Of a stretch of 64,000 nucleotides of DNA, positions 51,280 through 64,000 are shown one piece after another. Numbering within the stretch: the stretch's first letter is position 1; the number at the start of each line of letters is the position of its first letter. A program made the position numbers and the translations under genes. The notes below the pieces were generated by a model that was not told the origin of the DNA, made no database searches, and was given only the letters and a program-made list of their open reading frames with translations. Location: positions 4,278,001 to 4,342,000 of the forward strand of contig CP167917.1 in NCBI GenBank assembly GCA_041504365.1, given 5' to 3'. Origin of the DNA: Dryocola sp. LX212. GTDB taxonomy: Bacteria > Pseudomonadota > Gammaproteobacteria > Enterobacterales > Enterobacteriaceae.

Positions 51280-52590
51280 TTAGAACTGCTCTTCTTCCGT
51301 CGAGCCGGTCAGCGCGGTCACGGAGGAAGCGCCGCCCTGAATAATCGTCGTCACGCGGTCAAAGTAGCCGGTTCCCACTTCCTGCTGATGGGAGACGAAC
51401 GTATAGCCTTCCGGCGCGGCGGCAAATTCCGGCTGCTGCACTTTTTCCACGTAGTGCTTCATGCCTTCGCCCTGCGCGTAGGAATGCGCAAGGTCAAACA
51501 TGTTGAACCACATGCTGTGGATGCCCGCCAGCGTGATGAACTGGTATTTGTAGCCCATGGCCGACAGCTCCTCCTGGAAGGAAGCGATGGTTTTGTCATC
51601 AAGATTTTTCTTCCAGTTAAAGGACGGCGAGCAGTTATAGGCCAGCAGCTTGCCCGGGAAGCGGGCGTGAATCGCCTCCGCGAAGCGGCGGGCCTGGTCG
51701 AGGTCCGGCTTCGACGTTTCACACCACACCAGATCCGCATACGGCGCATAAGCCAGCCCGCGGCTGATCGCCTGTTCAATACCAGCGCGTGTGCGATAGA
51801 AGCCTTCCTGCGTGCGCTCGCCGGTGACAAATTCACGGTCGTATTCGTCGCAGTCCGACGTGATGAGGTCAGCCGCATCGGCGTCGGTGCGGGCAATGAG
51901 CAGCGTTGGCACGCCCATCACGTCCGCTGCCAGGCGGGCAGCAACCAGCTTCTGAATCGCTTCCTGTGTCGGTACCAGCACCTTCCCGCCCATGTGCCCG
52001 CATTTCTTCACGGAAGCGAGCTGGTCTTCAAAGTGAACCGCCGCTGCCCCCGCCTGAATCATGGATTTCATTAGCTCAAAAGCATTCAGTACCCCGCCAA
52101 AACCCGCTTCCGCATCGGCAACGATCGGCAGGAAGTAATCCACGTAACGCGGATCGCCCGGCTCAATATTCGATGCCCACTGGATCTGATCCGCGCGACG
52201 AAAAGTATTGTTGATCCGATCCACTACGGCAGGGACGGAGTTTGCCGGGTAGAGAGACTGATCCGGATACATGCTCGACGCCAGGTTCGCGTCTGCCGCA
52301 ACCTGCCAGCCGGAAAGATAGATGGCCTCAATACCCGCTTTCGCCTGCTGCAATGCCTGCCCGCCGGTCAGCGCTCCGAGGCTGTTGATATAGCCCTTTC
52401 TGGACTCACCGTGCAGCAGACGCCACATTTTTGCCGCGCCGTTCTGCGTCAGCGTACATTCCGGGTTCACCGAACCGCGTAGCTTCACAACCTCTTCCGC
52501 AGTGTACGGACGCTTGATGCCATCCCAGCGCGGCTGAGTCCAGTCCTGCTGAAGCTGTTCGATTTGTTGGGTACGAGAAGTTTTAGTCAT
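51280..52590 (-). CDS. aceA: Isocitrate lyase AceA
   Basis: AceA splits isocitrate into glyoxylate and succinate, opening the glyoxylate bypass. The 436-residue product has the catalytic [13 protein letters not shown] signature (about residue 194) and the [12 protein letters not shown] segment (about 315). It starts 26 bases after aceB and belongs to aceBAK. Confidence 0.98.
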   Translation of the reverse strand: MTKTSRTQQIEQLQQDWTQPRWDGIKRPYTAEEVVKLRGSVNPECTLTQNGAAKMWRLLHGESRKGYINSLGALTGGQALQQAKAGIEAIYLSGWQVAADANLASSMYPDQSLYPANSVPAVVDRINNTFRRADQIQWASNIEPGDPRYVDYFLPIVADAEAGFGGVLNAFELMKSMIQAGAAAVHFEDQLASVKKCGHMGGKVLVPTQEAIQKLVAARLAADVMGVPTLLIARTDADAADLITSDCDEYDREFVTGERTQEGFYRTRAGIEQAISRGLAYAPYADLVWCETSKPDLDQARRFAEAIHARFPGKLLAYNCSPSFNWKKNLDDKTIASFQEELSAMGYKYQFITLAGIHSMWFNMFDLAHSYAQGEGMKHYVEKVQQPEFAAAPEGYTFVSHQQEVGTGYFDRVTTIIQGGASSVTALTGSTEEEQF

Positions 52591-52616
52591 GGCAGATGCT
52601 CCGTTTTTAATTTGGG

Positions 52617-54215
52617 TCAGGCAAGCAGGCGGTAGCCCGGCAAGGTCAGGAAGTCGATTAGCGTGTCAGAGGTGGTGATCTGCTCCATCAGACGCGCCGC
52701 TTCGTCAAAGCGTCCCTGGCTGAAACGACGGTCGCCCAGCTCCTCCTGGATAACGAGCATCTCTTCCGCGAGCATTTGGCGGAACAGCGCTTTGGTCACC
52801 CTCTGACCGCTGCTGAGGGTTTTCTCGTGGTTGATCCACTGCCAGATAGAAGTACGTGAAATTTCAGCGGTTGCCGCGTCTTCCATCAGCCCGTAAATTG
52901 GCACGCAGCCATTGCCGGAAATCCATGCCTCGATGTACTGCACGGCTACGCGAATGTTGGCCCGCATACCTTCTTCTGTGCGCTCGCCCGGGCACGCCTC
53001 CAGAAGCTGAGCGGCGGTAACAGGGGCATCTTCATTACGCGTCACGTCGAGCTGGTTTTGCTTGTCACCCAGGGCGTTACTGAACACGTCCATGACCGCA
53101 TCAGCCAGGCCTGGATGCGCAATCCAGGTGCCATCATGCCCGTTGGAGGCTTCCATCTGCTTGTCTGCTTTGACTTTATTGAGCACCCATTTGTTACGCT
53201 CGCTGTCTTTGCTGGGGATGAACGCCGCCATGCCGCCCATCGCAAGCGCGCCTCGGCGATGACAGGTTTTAATCAGCAGGCGCGAGTAGGCGTTCAGAAA
53301 AGGTTTATCCATGGTGACCGACTGGCGATCCGGCAGCACGCGATCCGGGTGATCCTTCAGGGTCTTGATGTAGCTGAAGATATAGTCCCAGCGGCCGCAG
53401 TTCAGGCCAACGATGTGATCGCGCAGCGCGTGAAGGATCTCGTCCATCTGGAACACGGCTGGCAGCGTTTCTATCAATAGCGTCGCCTTGATTGTGCCGC
53501 GCGGCAGGGAGAAATGATCTTCGGTGAAGGTGAATACCTCACTCCACCAGGCCGCTTCCTGCCATGACTGAGTTTTCGGCAGGTAAAAGTACGGGCCGCT
53601 GCCTTTCGCCAGCAGAGCGTCCACGTTATGGAAGAAATAGAGGGCAAAATCAAACAGGCTGCCGGGAACTGGCTCATCGCGCCAGGTGACATGCTTTTCA
53701 GGCAGGTGCAGGCCACGCACGCGGCAGATCAGAACGGCAGGGTCCGGTTTGAGCTGATAGATCTTGCCGGCTTCGTTGGTCCAGCTGATAGTCCCGTTGA
53801 TGGCGTCGCGCAGGTTGATCTGCCCGTCGATCACTTTGCTCCAGCTCGGCGCCAGCGAATCCTCAAAGTCGGCCATAAAGACTTTCACGTTGGCATTCAG
53901 CGCGTTGATCACCATCTTGCGTTCAACCGGGCCGGTTATCTCCACGCGGCGATCCTGCAGGTCCGCCGGAATACCGCGAATCATCCAGTCAGATTTACGA
54001 ATGGAACTCGTTTCCGAAATAAAATCAGGAAGCTCACCTGCATCAATTGCCGCCTGCTGCGCGACGCGCGCTGCCAGCAGCTTATTGCGCTGCGGCGTAA
54101 AGCGGGTAACCAGCTCGCTGAGGAACTCGACCGCATCCGGCGTGAGGATCTGCTGCTCTTGTTCTCCGAAAGGCTGGCTAAAGGCCAGCTCCGCGCTAAC
54201 TGTCTGTTGTGTCAT
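52617..54215 (-). CDS. aceB: Malate synthase A AceB
   Basis: AceB condenses glyoxylate with acetyl-CoA to malate. The 532-residue product has the MSA blocks [23 protein letters not shown] (about residue 100), [21 protein letters not shown] and the active-site-region [39 protein letters not shown] (about residue 430). It is the first gene of aceBAK, under IclR control. Confidence 0.98.
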   Translation of the reverse strand: MTQQTVSAELAFSQPFGEQEQQILTPDAVEFLSELVTRFTPQRNKLLAARVAQQAAIDAGELPDFISETSSIRKSDWMIRGIPADLQDRRVEITGPVERKMVINALNANVKVFMADFEDSLAPSWSKVIDGQINLRDAINGTISWTNEAGKIYQLKPDPAVLICRVRGLHLPEKHVTWRDEPVPGSLFDFALYFFHNVDALLAKGSGPYFYLPKTQSWQEAAWWSEVFTFTEDHFSLPRGTIKATLLIETLPAVFQMDEILHALRDHIVGLNCGRWDYIFSYIKTLKDHPDRVLPDRQSVTMDKPFLNAYSRLLIKTCHRRGALAMGGMAAFIPSKDSERNKWVLNKVKADKQMEASNGHDGTWIAHPGLADAVMDVFSNALGDKQNQLDVTRNEDAPVTAAQLLEACPGERTEEGMRANIRVAVQYIEAWISGNGCVPIYGLMEDAATAEISRTSIWQWINHEKTLSSGQRVTKALFRQMLAEEMLVIQEELGDRRFSQGRFDEAARLMEQITTSDTLIDFLTLPGYRLLA

Positions 54216-54414
54216 ACGTTCTTCCCCTCATATCATCCCGTCGAAAAGCCAGATCTATCTGGTAAGGCCAGCGTGTGTTTTTCGCTCAACAAAATTAAGA
54301 CTACTTGAGGATTTATTAAAATCAAAAACAATTTCCATTTTTGGTTTTAAAATCACTTATCACTTTGAAAAATAAATGATTAAAATTTATTCAGATGGGG
54401 AATTGATTTTTAGA
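54216..54414 (-). promoter_or_regulatory. aceBAK promoter region with IclR-like half site
   Basis: The stretch between aceB and the metA terminator is A/T-rich and holds no gene. At 54323-54337, CAAAAACAATTTCCA matches the IclR consensus in 11 of 14 positions, with the right half perfect and the left poor. This is the expected repressor site for aceB, but FadR and CRP sites were not recognisable. Confidence 0.5.
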
Positions 54415-54440
54415 CATCAAAAAAGCACCCTGAGGTGCCT
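54415..54440 (-). terminator. Rho-independent terminator of metA
   Basis: On the minus strand a GCACC/GGTGC stem (54425-54438) with loop TCAG is followed by TTTTTT, about 34 bases past the metA stop. Confidence 0.8.
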
Positions 54441-54471
54441 TCATGCCGCTGACGGTGGGGCGCTGAAACGC

Positions 54472-55401
54472 TTAATCGAGCGTAGGATTCATGTGGCGAA
54501 GATCGAACGGAGTGATCTGGTAAACGTAGTAGTTGAGCCAGTTGGTGAACAGTAGATTGCCGTGGCTACGCCATGTCGCGCGTGGTTTTTTCTGCGGATC
54601 GTTATCCGGGAAATAGTTATATGGCACGTCCGGGTTCAGGCCAGCTTCCACGTCGCGGAAATACTCACCGGATAGCGTATGCGCGTCATACTCCGGGTGG
54701 CCGGTCACAAAGGCAATACGCTTATCTTTGCTGCCGAAGAGGTAAGCATCCCCTTCCTCCGACTCGGCAAGGATCTCCAGATCGGTATAGTCACGAATCA
54801 AAGACGCCGGGAAATCAGCATAGCGAGAATGTGGAGCAAGGAATGAATCGTCAAAGCCGCGGGTGAGCAGCGCATGTGGGTAAGTGAGATGGTGTTCATA
54901 CACGCCGGACAGCTTCTCTTTACGGGTTTGTTTAGGGATGCCGTAAAGGATATTCAGTGCAGCCTGCACTGCCCAGCAGACAAAAAGCGTGGAGGTAACG
55001 TGATCTTTTGCCCAATGCAGCACCTGTTCTATCTGCGGCCAGTAGGCAACATCGTTAAATTCCACCAGGCCCAGCGGCGCGCCGGTGACGATCAGGCCAT
55101 CAAAATTTTCATCCTGAATATCTTCGAAATTACAGTAGAAATTGTTGAGGTGTTCCGCCGGGGTATTGCGGGACTCACGAGAATCGATACGCAGCAGCTG
55201 AACATCAACCTGAAGAGGAGAGTTAGAAAGCAGACGTAAAAACTGGTTCTCCGTCTCGATCTTTTTCGGCATCAGATTAAGGATAAGCACTTTAAGCGGG
55301 CGAATCTCCTGATTACTTGCGCGTGATGTCGTCATGACAAAGACGTTCTCTTCACGCAGGAAATTGACGGCCGGTAACTCATCCAGTACCCGAATTGGCA
55401 T
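54472..55401 (-). CDS. metA: Homoserine O-succinyltransferase MetA
   Basis: MetA is the first enzyme of methionine synthesis, a class I glutamine-amidotransferase-fold acyltransferase that succinylates homoserine. The 309-residue product has the catalytic cysteine in [16 protein letters not shown] (about residue 142), the histidine in [24 protein letters not shown] (about 235) and the [18 protein letters not shown] segment. I use the ATG at 55399-55401 ([15 protein letters not shown]); five codons of open frame lie upstream. Regulated by MetJ. Confidence 0.97.
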   Translation of the reverse strand: MPIRVLDELPAVNFLREENVFVMTTSRASNQEIRPLKVLILNLMPKKIETENQFLRLLSNSPLQVDVQLLRIDSRESRNTPAEHLNNFYCNFEDIQDENFDGLIVTGAPLGLVEFNDVAYWPQIEQVLHWAKDHVTSTLFVCWAVQAALNILYGIPKQTRKEKLSGVYEHHLTYPHALLTRGFDDSFLAPHSRYADFPASLIRDYTDLEILAESEEGDAYLFGSKDKRIAFVTGHPEYDAHTLSGEYFRDVEAGLNPDVPYNYFPDNDPQKKPRATWRSHGNLLFTNWLNYYVYQITPFDLRHMNPTLD

Positions 55402-55419
55402 AACCCCTATCCTCACAGC

Positions 55420-55451
55420 ATACGTTTAAACGTGTAGACATCCAGATAGCT
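55420..55451 (-). promoter_or_regulatory. Tandem MetJ boxes of metA
   Basis: Read on the minus strand, four 8-mers run end to end, AGCTATCT-GGATGTCT-ACACGTTT-AAACGTAT, resembling repeated AGACGTCT. They lie 18-50 bases upstream of metA, the same layout as E. coli metA. Confidence 0.8.
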
Positions 55452-55613
55452 GAAGATAACGCGACCCTTGTCAAATGTCGAGTCTTCATAAGATAGTTGA
55501 AAATGTTTCACTTAACCGGGGGGGTTGATGACAGTGGAATATAGGGCTTAATGGCGGTGATTATGGTGTTTTATACCAGGAGTGTCAGAGGTTTTTCCTA
55601 AACCGCAGACGGC

Positions 55614-55644
55614 AAAAAGCCCTGTACAGAGTACAGGGCTTTTT
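55614..55644 (-). terminator. Rho-independent terminator of the rRNA operon
   Basis: A perfect 14-bp stem, AAAAAGCCCTGTAC/GTACAGGGCTTTTT, with loop AGA lies about 10 bases past the 5S gene. It is a single strong terminator. Confidence 0.95.
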
Positions 55645-55653
55645 ACTTGTTTG

Positions 55654-55773
55654 GAGCCTGGCAGTTCCCTACTCTCGCATGGGGAGACCCCACACTACCA
55701 TCGGCGCTACGGCGTTTCACTTCTGAGTTCGGCATGGGGTCAGGTGGGACCACCGCGCTAGTGCCGCCAGGCA
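55654..55773 (-). rRNA. rrf: 5S ribosomal RNA
   Basis: The minus strand reads TGCCTGGCGGC at the 5' end and ends with the complementary GCCAGGC, giving 120 nt, with the standard CCACCTGACCCCATGCCGAA and GTGGGGTCTCCCCATG segments. It is the last gene of the rRNA operon; only one 5S copy is present. Confidence 0.97.
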
Positions 55774-55874
55774 TATTCTGTGTATTGACCGTTATACTTC
55801 CGTATAACCATCAACTTAAATCTGGAACATTCAGCTGAAAATCAAATCTCTCACCAAAACACCTTCGGTGTTGT

Positions 55875-58783
<2,909 letters not shown>

Positions 58784-58914
58784 TCACAACCCGAAGGTGT
58801 CTCGTAAGACACAATCGTATGTTGTGAAAATTTGAGAGACTCGAACATATCGTATTCCCATTCCTTATTACGGAGGAATGAGACGACATGTCGTTTCAAT
58901 TTTCAGCTTGTTCC

Positions 58915-58930
58915 GGATTTTTAAAGAGCA
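58915..58930 (-). promoter_or_regulatory. BoxA antitermination site in the 16S-23S spacer
   Basis: TGCTCTTTAAAAATC on the minus strand is the spacer boxA for Nus-factor antitermination. The rest of the spacer (58784-59004) holds no gene that I can support apart from tRNA-Glu at its 16S end; the inverted repeats flanking 23S are RNase III processing stalks. Confidence 0.8.
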
Positions 58931-59004
58931 AATATCTCAAACATAACTCAGAGAGTCAGTTTTGAGATATTGAGGTCGGCGACTTTCACTCACAAACCAG
59001 CAAG

Positions 59005-59080
59005 TGGCGTCCCCTAGGGGATTCGAACCCCTGTTACCGCCGTGAAAGGGCGGTGTCCTGGGCCTCTAGACGAAGGGGAC
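59005..59080 (-). tRNA. gltT: tRNA-Glu (anticodon UUC)
   Basis: The minus strand reads GTCCCCTTCGTCTAGAGGCC at the 5' end, anticodon loop CCTTTCACG (TTC), TGGTTCGA-type T loop GGGGTTCGAATCCCC and acceptor end GGGGACGCCA with encoded CCA. At 76 nt it is a standard spacer tRNA-Glu, as in E. coli rrnE. The gene symbol is by position and could be another glt number. Confidence 0.95.
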
Positions 59081-59166
59081 ACTGAAGTCTCAATCGCAAG
59101 ACGCCTTGCTTCTTTACTTTCATCAGACAATCTGTGTGAGCACTACGCAAGTTCGTATCTTTCAGG

Positions 59167-60706
<1,540 letters not shown>

Positions 60707-60876
60707 AAAGCTTGATTTGCTTCAACTCGTGAAGCGGTGCTCAAAAATTAACTTTCGTAATAATTCAACTAAATGAATTACTGCTTGGTCACTCTTCAAG
60801 ACTTGATATTTTTTTTTGCATCCGGAGATACTGAGATATCAATCCTGCGAGTGCCCACACAGATTGTCTGATAAAT

Positions 60877-61064
60877 TGTTAAAGAGCAGTGAGTTACGCG
60901 CTTTCGCTTGCTAACTCGAGGTGACGTATATTACGCTTTCCTCTTTCAGAGTCAACCCTTAATTTCAGGATTTTTAACTCTCATCGCCGCCGTTACTCTG
61001 TGATGTTGTTCACATGTTCCGTGTCGATGGAGGCGCATTATAGGGAGTTCTCCCGAGGCTGCAA
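60877..61064 (-). promoter_or_regulatory. rRNA operon promoters P1 and P2 and leader boxA
   Basis: P1: -35 TTGCAG (61059-61064) and -10 TATAAT (61037-61042), 16 bp apart, with the GCGCC discriminator that makes it sensitive to ppGpp and the initiating nucleotide. P2: -35 TTGACT (60950-60955) and -10 TAATAT (60928-60933), also 16 bp apart. Leader boxA TGCTCTTTAACA lies at 60877-60888. The P1 core is nearly identical to E. coli rrnE; no strongly A/T-rich UP element is obvious upstream. Confidence 0.92.
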
Positions 61065-61140
61065 CACTAAATTCGCCCTGATTTGACTGACTGCTGCAAT
61101 CCCCAGCAAAACCCCGCCTTATACCCAGTTGTGCACAAAC

Positions 61141-61149
61141 TTATCCACA
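61141..61149 (+). promoter_or_regulatory. Consensus DnaA box
   Basis: TTATCCACA is a perfect high-affinity DnaA box, lying between the rRNA promoters and the PurR box of purH. A single box cannot fire an origin; it could bind DnaA to modulate either flanking promoter. Confidence 0.5.
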
Positions 61150-61181
61150 ATCGGATTGAAGGTCGAAATTTTGCGAGCGTG

Positions 61182-61197
61182 ACGCAAACGTTTTCGC
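61182..61197 (+). promoter_or_regulatory. PurR operator of purHD
   Basis: ACGCAAACGTTTTCGC matches the PurR operator (ACGCAAACGTTTNCGT) in all but one or two positions. A TACAAT -10-like hexamer follows at 61198-61203, so bound PurR would block RNA polymerase. Confidence 0.9.
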
Positions 61198-61219
61198 TAC
61201 AATACGCCGCGATAAAAGG

Positions 61220-61280
61220 ACGCCCCGTTTTGGGGCGTTAGCTGAGTTTTTCGGGAAAAAATCGAGAATTCAGCTAACGC
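61220..61280 (+). other. purH leader with two overlapping hairpins
   Basis: Hairpin 1 pairs ACGCCCC with GGGGCGT (61220-61226, 61232-61238). Hairpin 2 pairs GCGTTAGCTGA with TCAGCTAACGC (61235-61245, 61270-61280) and has an inner TTTTT/AAAAA stem. They share 61235-61238, so only one can form at full length. No U-tract follows, so simple termination is unlikely. Confidence 0.55.
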
Positions 61281-61316
61281 TCTTCTATATGCGAACCAAA
61301 GCTAAGGGATCAAACC

Positions 61317-62906
61317 ATGCAACAACGTCGTCCTGTACGCCGCGCTCTGCTCAGTGTGTCTGACAAAGCCGGTATCGTCGAATTCGCTCAGGCGCTCTCC
61401 CAACGTGGCGTAGAGCTGCTCTCCACAGGCGGAACCGCCCGTCTGCTGGCCGACGCTGGTTTACCGGTGACGGAAGTCTCTGATTACACCGGTTTCCCGG
61501 AGATGATGGACGGACGCGTCAAAACGCTGCATCCAAAAGTGCACGGCGGGATTCTGGGCCGTCGCGGTCAGGATGATGCCATAATGGCAGAACACGCTAT
61601 CTCCCCAATCGATATGGTTGTCGTCAACCTCTACCCGTTTGCTCAGACCGTCGCGCGCGAAGGCTGCTCGCTGGAAGACGCGGTTGAGAATATTGATATT
61701 GGCGGCCCGACCATGGTTCGCTCCGCAGCGAAGAACCACAAAGATGTCGCAATAGTAGTAAAGAGCAGCGACTACCAGATGATTGTCGCCGAGCTGGACG
61801 CCAACGAAGGTTCCCTCACGTTAGAAACCCGTTTCGACCTGGCGATTAAGGCCTTCGAGCACACCGCCGCGTATGACAGCATGATCGCCAACTACTTCGG
61901 TAGCCTGGTGCCTGCTTATCACGGCGAGAGTAAAGAAGCGTCCGGCCGCTTCCCACGCACGCTAAACCTGAACTTCATTAAGAAGCAGGATATGCGTTAC
62001 GGTGAGAACAGCCACCAGCAGGCAGCCTTCTATATAGAAGAAGAAATCAAAGAGGCTTCCGTCGCCACGGCAACGCAGGTTCAGGGCAAGGCGCTTTCCT
62101 ATAACAACATCGCCGACACCGATGCGGCGCTGGAATGCGTGAAAGAGTTCAGCGAGCCGGCCTGCGTTATCGTTAAGCATGCCAACCCGTGCGGCGTAGC
62201 GGTGAGTGATTCTCTGCTGGACGCTTACGACCACGCTTATAAAACCGACCCGACTTCCGCATTCGGCGGCATCATCGCTTTCAACCGCGAACTGGATGCC
62301 CAAACCGCGCAGGCCATTATCTCCCGTCAGTTTGTTGAAGTGATTATCGCTCCTTCTGCAAGTGAGGAAGCGCTGAAGATCACCGCAGCAAAACAGAACG
62401 TTCGCGTACTGACCTGCGGCCAGTGGCAACAGCGTGTTCCAGGTCTGGATTTCAAACGCGTCAACGGCGGTCTGTTAGTACAGGATCGCGATCTGAGCAT
62501 GGTAACCGCCGCCGATCTGCGCGTTGTCAGCAAGCGTAAGCCTTCCGAGCAGGAACTGCGTGATGCACTGTTCTGCTGGAAGGTGGCGAAGTTCGTTAAA
62601 TCCAACGCTATTGTCTATGCCCGCGAGAACATGACTATCGGTATAGGCGCAGGCCAGATGAGCCGCGTGTACTCCGCGAAAATCGCCGGTATCAAAGCCG
62701 CTGACGAAGGCCTGGAAGTAAAAGGTTCAGCCATGGCTTCAGATGCGTTCTTCCCGTTCCGCGACGGTATTGATGCCGCAGCCGCCGTTGGCGTGAGCTG
62801 CGTGATCCAGCCAGGTGGTTCGATCCGCGATGATGAAGTGATCGCCGCCGCCGACGAGCACGGGATCGCCATGATCTTCACCGACATGCGCCACTTCCGC
62901 CATTAA
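61317..62906 (+). CDS. purH: Bifunctional AICAR formyltransferase / IMP cyclohydrolase PurH
   Basis: PurH carries out the last two steps of purine (IMP) synthesis. The 529-residue product has the N-terminal IMP cyclohydrolase, MGS-like domain ([52 protein letters not shown]) and the C-terminal formyltransferase with the catalytic KHANPCG (about residues 265-271) and [12 protein letters not shown]. It heads purHD, repressed by PurR; purD follows 16 bases later. Confidence 0.98.
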   Translation: MQQRRPVRRALLSVSDKAGIVEFAQALSQRGVELLSTGGTARLLADAGLPVTEVSDYTGFPEMMDGRVKTLHPKVHGGILGRRGQDDAIMAEHAISPIDMVVVNLYPFAQTVAREGCSLEDAVENIDIGGPTMVRSAAKNHKDVAIVVKSSDYQMIVAELDANEGSLTLETRFDLAIKAFEHTAAYDSMIANYFGSLVPAYHGESKEASGRFPRTLNLNFIKKQDMRYGENSHQQAAFYIEEEIKEASVATATQVQGKALSYNNIADTDAALECVKEFSEPACVIVKHANPCGVAVSDSLLDAYDHAYKTDPTSAFGGIIAFNRELDAQTAQAIISRQFVEVIIAPSASEEALKITAAKQNVRVLTCGQWQQRVPGLDFKRVNGGLLVQDRDLSMVTAADLRVVSKRKPSEQELRDALFCWKVAKFVKSNAIVYARENMTIGIGAGQMSRVYSAKIAGIKAADEGLEVKGSAMASDAFFPFRDGIDAAAAVGVSCVIQPGGSIRDDEVIAAADEHGIAMIFTDMRHFRH

Positions 62907-62922
62907 TCCGGAGCGTTAATAA

Positions 62923-64000
62923 ATGAAAGTATTAGTGATTGGTAACGGCGGGCGCGAACACGCGCTGGCCTGGAAAGCCTCGCAGTCGCCGCTGGTTCGC
63001 ACAGTCTTTGTGGCACCGGGTAACGCAGGCACCGCTCTGGAACCGGCTTTACAGAACGTCGCTATCAGCGCAACGGACATTCCTGCCCTGCTGAGCTTTG
63101 CCCAGAGCGAAAAAATCGATCTGACAATTGTTGGCCCGGAAGCGCCGCTGGTCATCGGCATTGTTGACGCGTTCCGCGCGGCTGGCCTGAAGATCTTTGG
63201 TCCAACCCAGGGCGCCGCACAGCTCGAGGGCTCTAAAGCCTTTACCAAGGATTTCCTGGCTCGCCACAAGATCCCAACCGCCGAATACCAGAACTTCACC
63301 GAAGTGGAACCCGCGCTGGCCTACGTCCGTGAAAAAGGCGCGCCGATTGTCATTAAGGCCGACGGGCTGGCCGCAGGCAAAGGCGTGATTGTCGCCATGA
63401 CCCTCGAAGAAGCTGAAGCTGCCGTTAACAATATGCTGGCGGGCAATGCTTTCGGGGATGCCGGTCACCGCATCGTGGTGGAAGAGTTCCTCGACGGCGA
63501 AGAAGCCAGCTTCATCGTGATGGTAGACGGTGAGAACGTGCTGCCTATGGCCACCAGCCAGGACCATAAACGCGTGGGTAAGGGTGATACGGGGCCAAAC
63601 ACTGGCGGAATGGGCGCTTACTCCCCGGCTCCGGTTGTGACGGATGAAGTTCACCAGCGCGCCATGGACCTGGTCATCTGGCCAACCGTGCGCGGCATGG
63701 CATCCGAAGGTAATACTTATACCGGCTTCCTGTATGCGGGCCTGATGATTGATAAGCAGGGCAATCCAAAGGTCATCGAATTCAACTGCCGTTTTGGCGA
63801 TCCGGAAACCCAGCCAATCATGCTGCGCCTGCAGTCCGATCTGGTTGAGCTGTGCCTCGCGGCCTGCGACGGCAAGCTTAATGAAACGACCTCAAAGTGG
63901 GATGAGCGTCCGTCTCTGGGCGTGGTGATGGCAGCAGGTGGTTATCCGGCGGATTACCGTACGGGGGATGTGATCCACGGCTTGCCGCTGGAGGAAGTGG
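62923..64000 (+). CDS. purD: Phosphoribosylamine-glycine ligase PurD, truncated by window edge
   Basis: PurD is the ATP-grasp enzyme that joins glycine to phosphoribosylamine. The ATG at 62923 (MKVLVIGNGGREHALAWK) opens a frame that runs off the window; 359 codons are visible of about 430. The phosphate-binding GNGGREHA, KADGLAAGKGV in the ATP-grasp lid and the NTGGMGAYSPAPV and VIEFNCRFGDPETQ motifs are present. The second gene of purHD. Confidence 0.95.
   Translation, partial: MKVLVIGNGGREHALAWKASQSPLVRTVFVAPGNAGTALEPALQNVAISATDIPALLSFAQSEKIDLTIVGPEAPLVIGIVDAFRAAGLKIFGPTQGAAQLEGSKAFTKDFLARHKIPTAEYQNFTEVEPALAYVREKGAPIVIKADGLAAGKGVIVAMTLEEAEAAVNNMLAGNAFGDAGHRIVVEEFLDGEEASFIVMVDGENVLPMATSQDHKRVGKGDTGPNTGGMGAYSPAPVVTDEVHQRAMDLVIWPTVRGMASEGNTYTGFLYAGLMIDKQGNPKVIEFNCRFGDPETQPIMLRLQSDLVELCLAACDGKLNETTSKWDERPSLGVVMAAGGYPADYRTGDVIHGLPLEEV

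Noticed and set aside
60707-61316. Possible replication origin, from a DnaA box and AT-rich stretch
   Set aside because: Only one DnaA box, no 13-mer array or GATC cluster; the location is the rrn-purH control region.

Overview
The window is chromosomal DNA of an enterobacterium. Gene content and order match the Escherichia coli ssb-uvrA to purHD region almost gene for gene. The high-GC coding sequence, the ERIC and REP/BIME repeats, and a few genes absent from E. coli K-12 at these places (a TraF-like outer-membrane protein, a Na+/H+ antiporter between pgi and lysC, a panS-type transporter and a RelE/HigA-type pair) point to the Enterobacter/Lelliottia/Leclercia side of the Enterobacteriaceae. 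The species cannot be fixed from the sequence alone. It looks like core chromosome: there is no prophage, integrase, insertion sequence or CRISPR array.

Layout. 1-5.0 kb: ssb and uvrA diverge from an SOS-controlled region, followed by yjbR and aphA. 5.2-16.8 kb: tyrB, alr and dnaB on the minus strand, qorA, dusA, a TraF-like barrel gene, a cupin gene, zur, yjbJ, then dinF-lexA behind two LexA boxes. 16.8-21.3 kb: dgkA and plsB (phospholipid synthesis) and ubiCA (ubiquinone). 21.4-29.2 kb: the complete maltose transport regulon, malK-lamB-malM against malEFG, around a MalT/CRP control region. 29.2-33.7 kb: psiE and the yjbEFGH envelope polysaccharide operon. 34-40.6 kb: pgi, an antiporter, lysC behind a lysine riboswitch, and panS. 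40.7-48.4 kb: yjbD, rluF, a toxin-antitoxin pair, yjbB and metH. 48.6-55.4 kb: iclR, aceK, aceA, aceB and metA. 55.6-61.1 kb: a complete rRNA operon on the minus strand with tRNA-Glu(UUC), equivalent to E. coli rrnE. 61.3-64 kb: purH and the first part of purD.

Most genes are ordinary, full-length housekeeping genes. The unusual material is in repeats placed inside functional sequence. An intact 126-bp ERIC element lies inside the lysC lysine riboswitch, in the loop of its last hairpin. A two-unit BIME lies inside the open reading frame of yjbG and must be translated, in frame, as the front of the signal peptide. An 82-bp two-hairpin repeat (88 % identical copies) follows both ssb and rluF and matches neither REP nor ERIC. 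I found no clearly new multi-gene system; the strongest leads are these repeat-in-function cases, the small toxin-antitoxin locus with its candidate operator, and a purH leader with two mutually exclusive hairpins.
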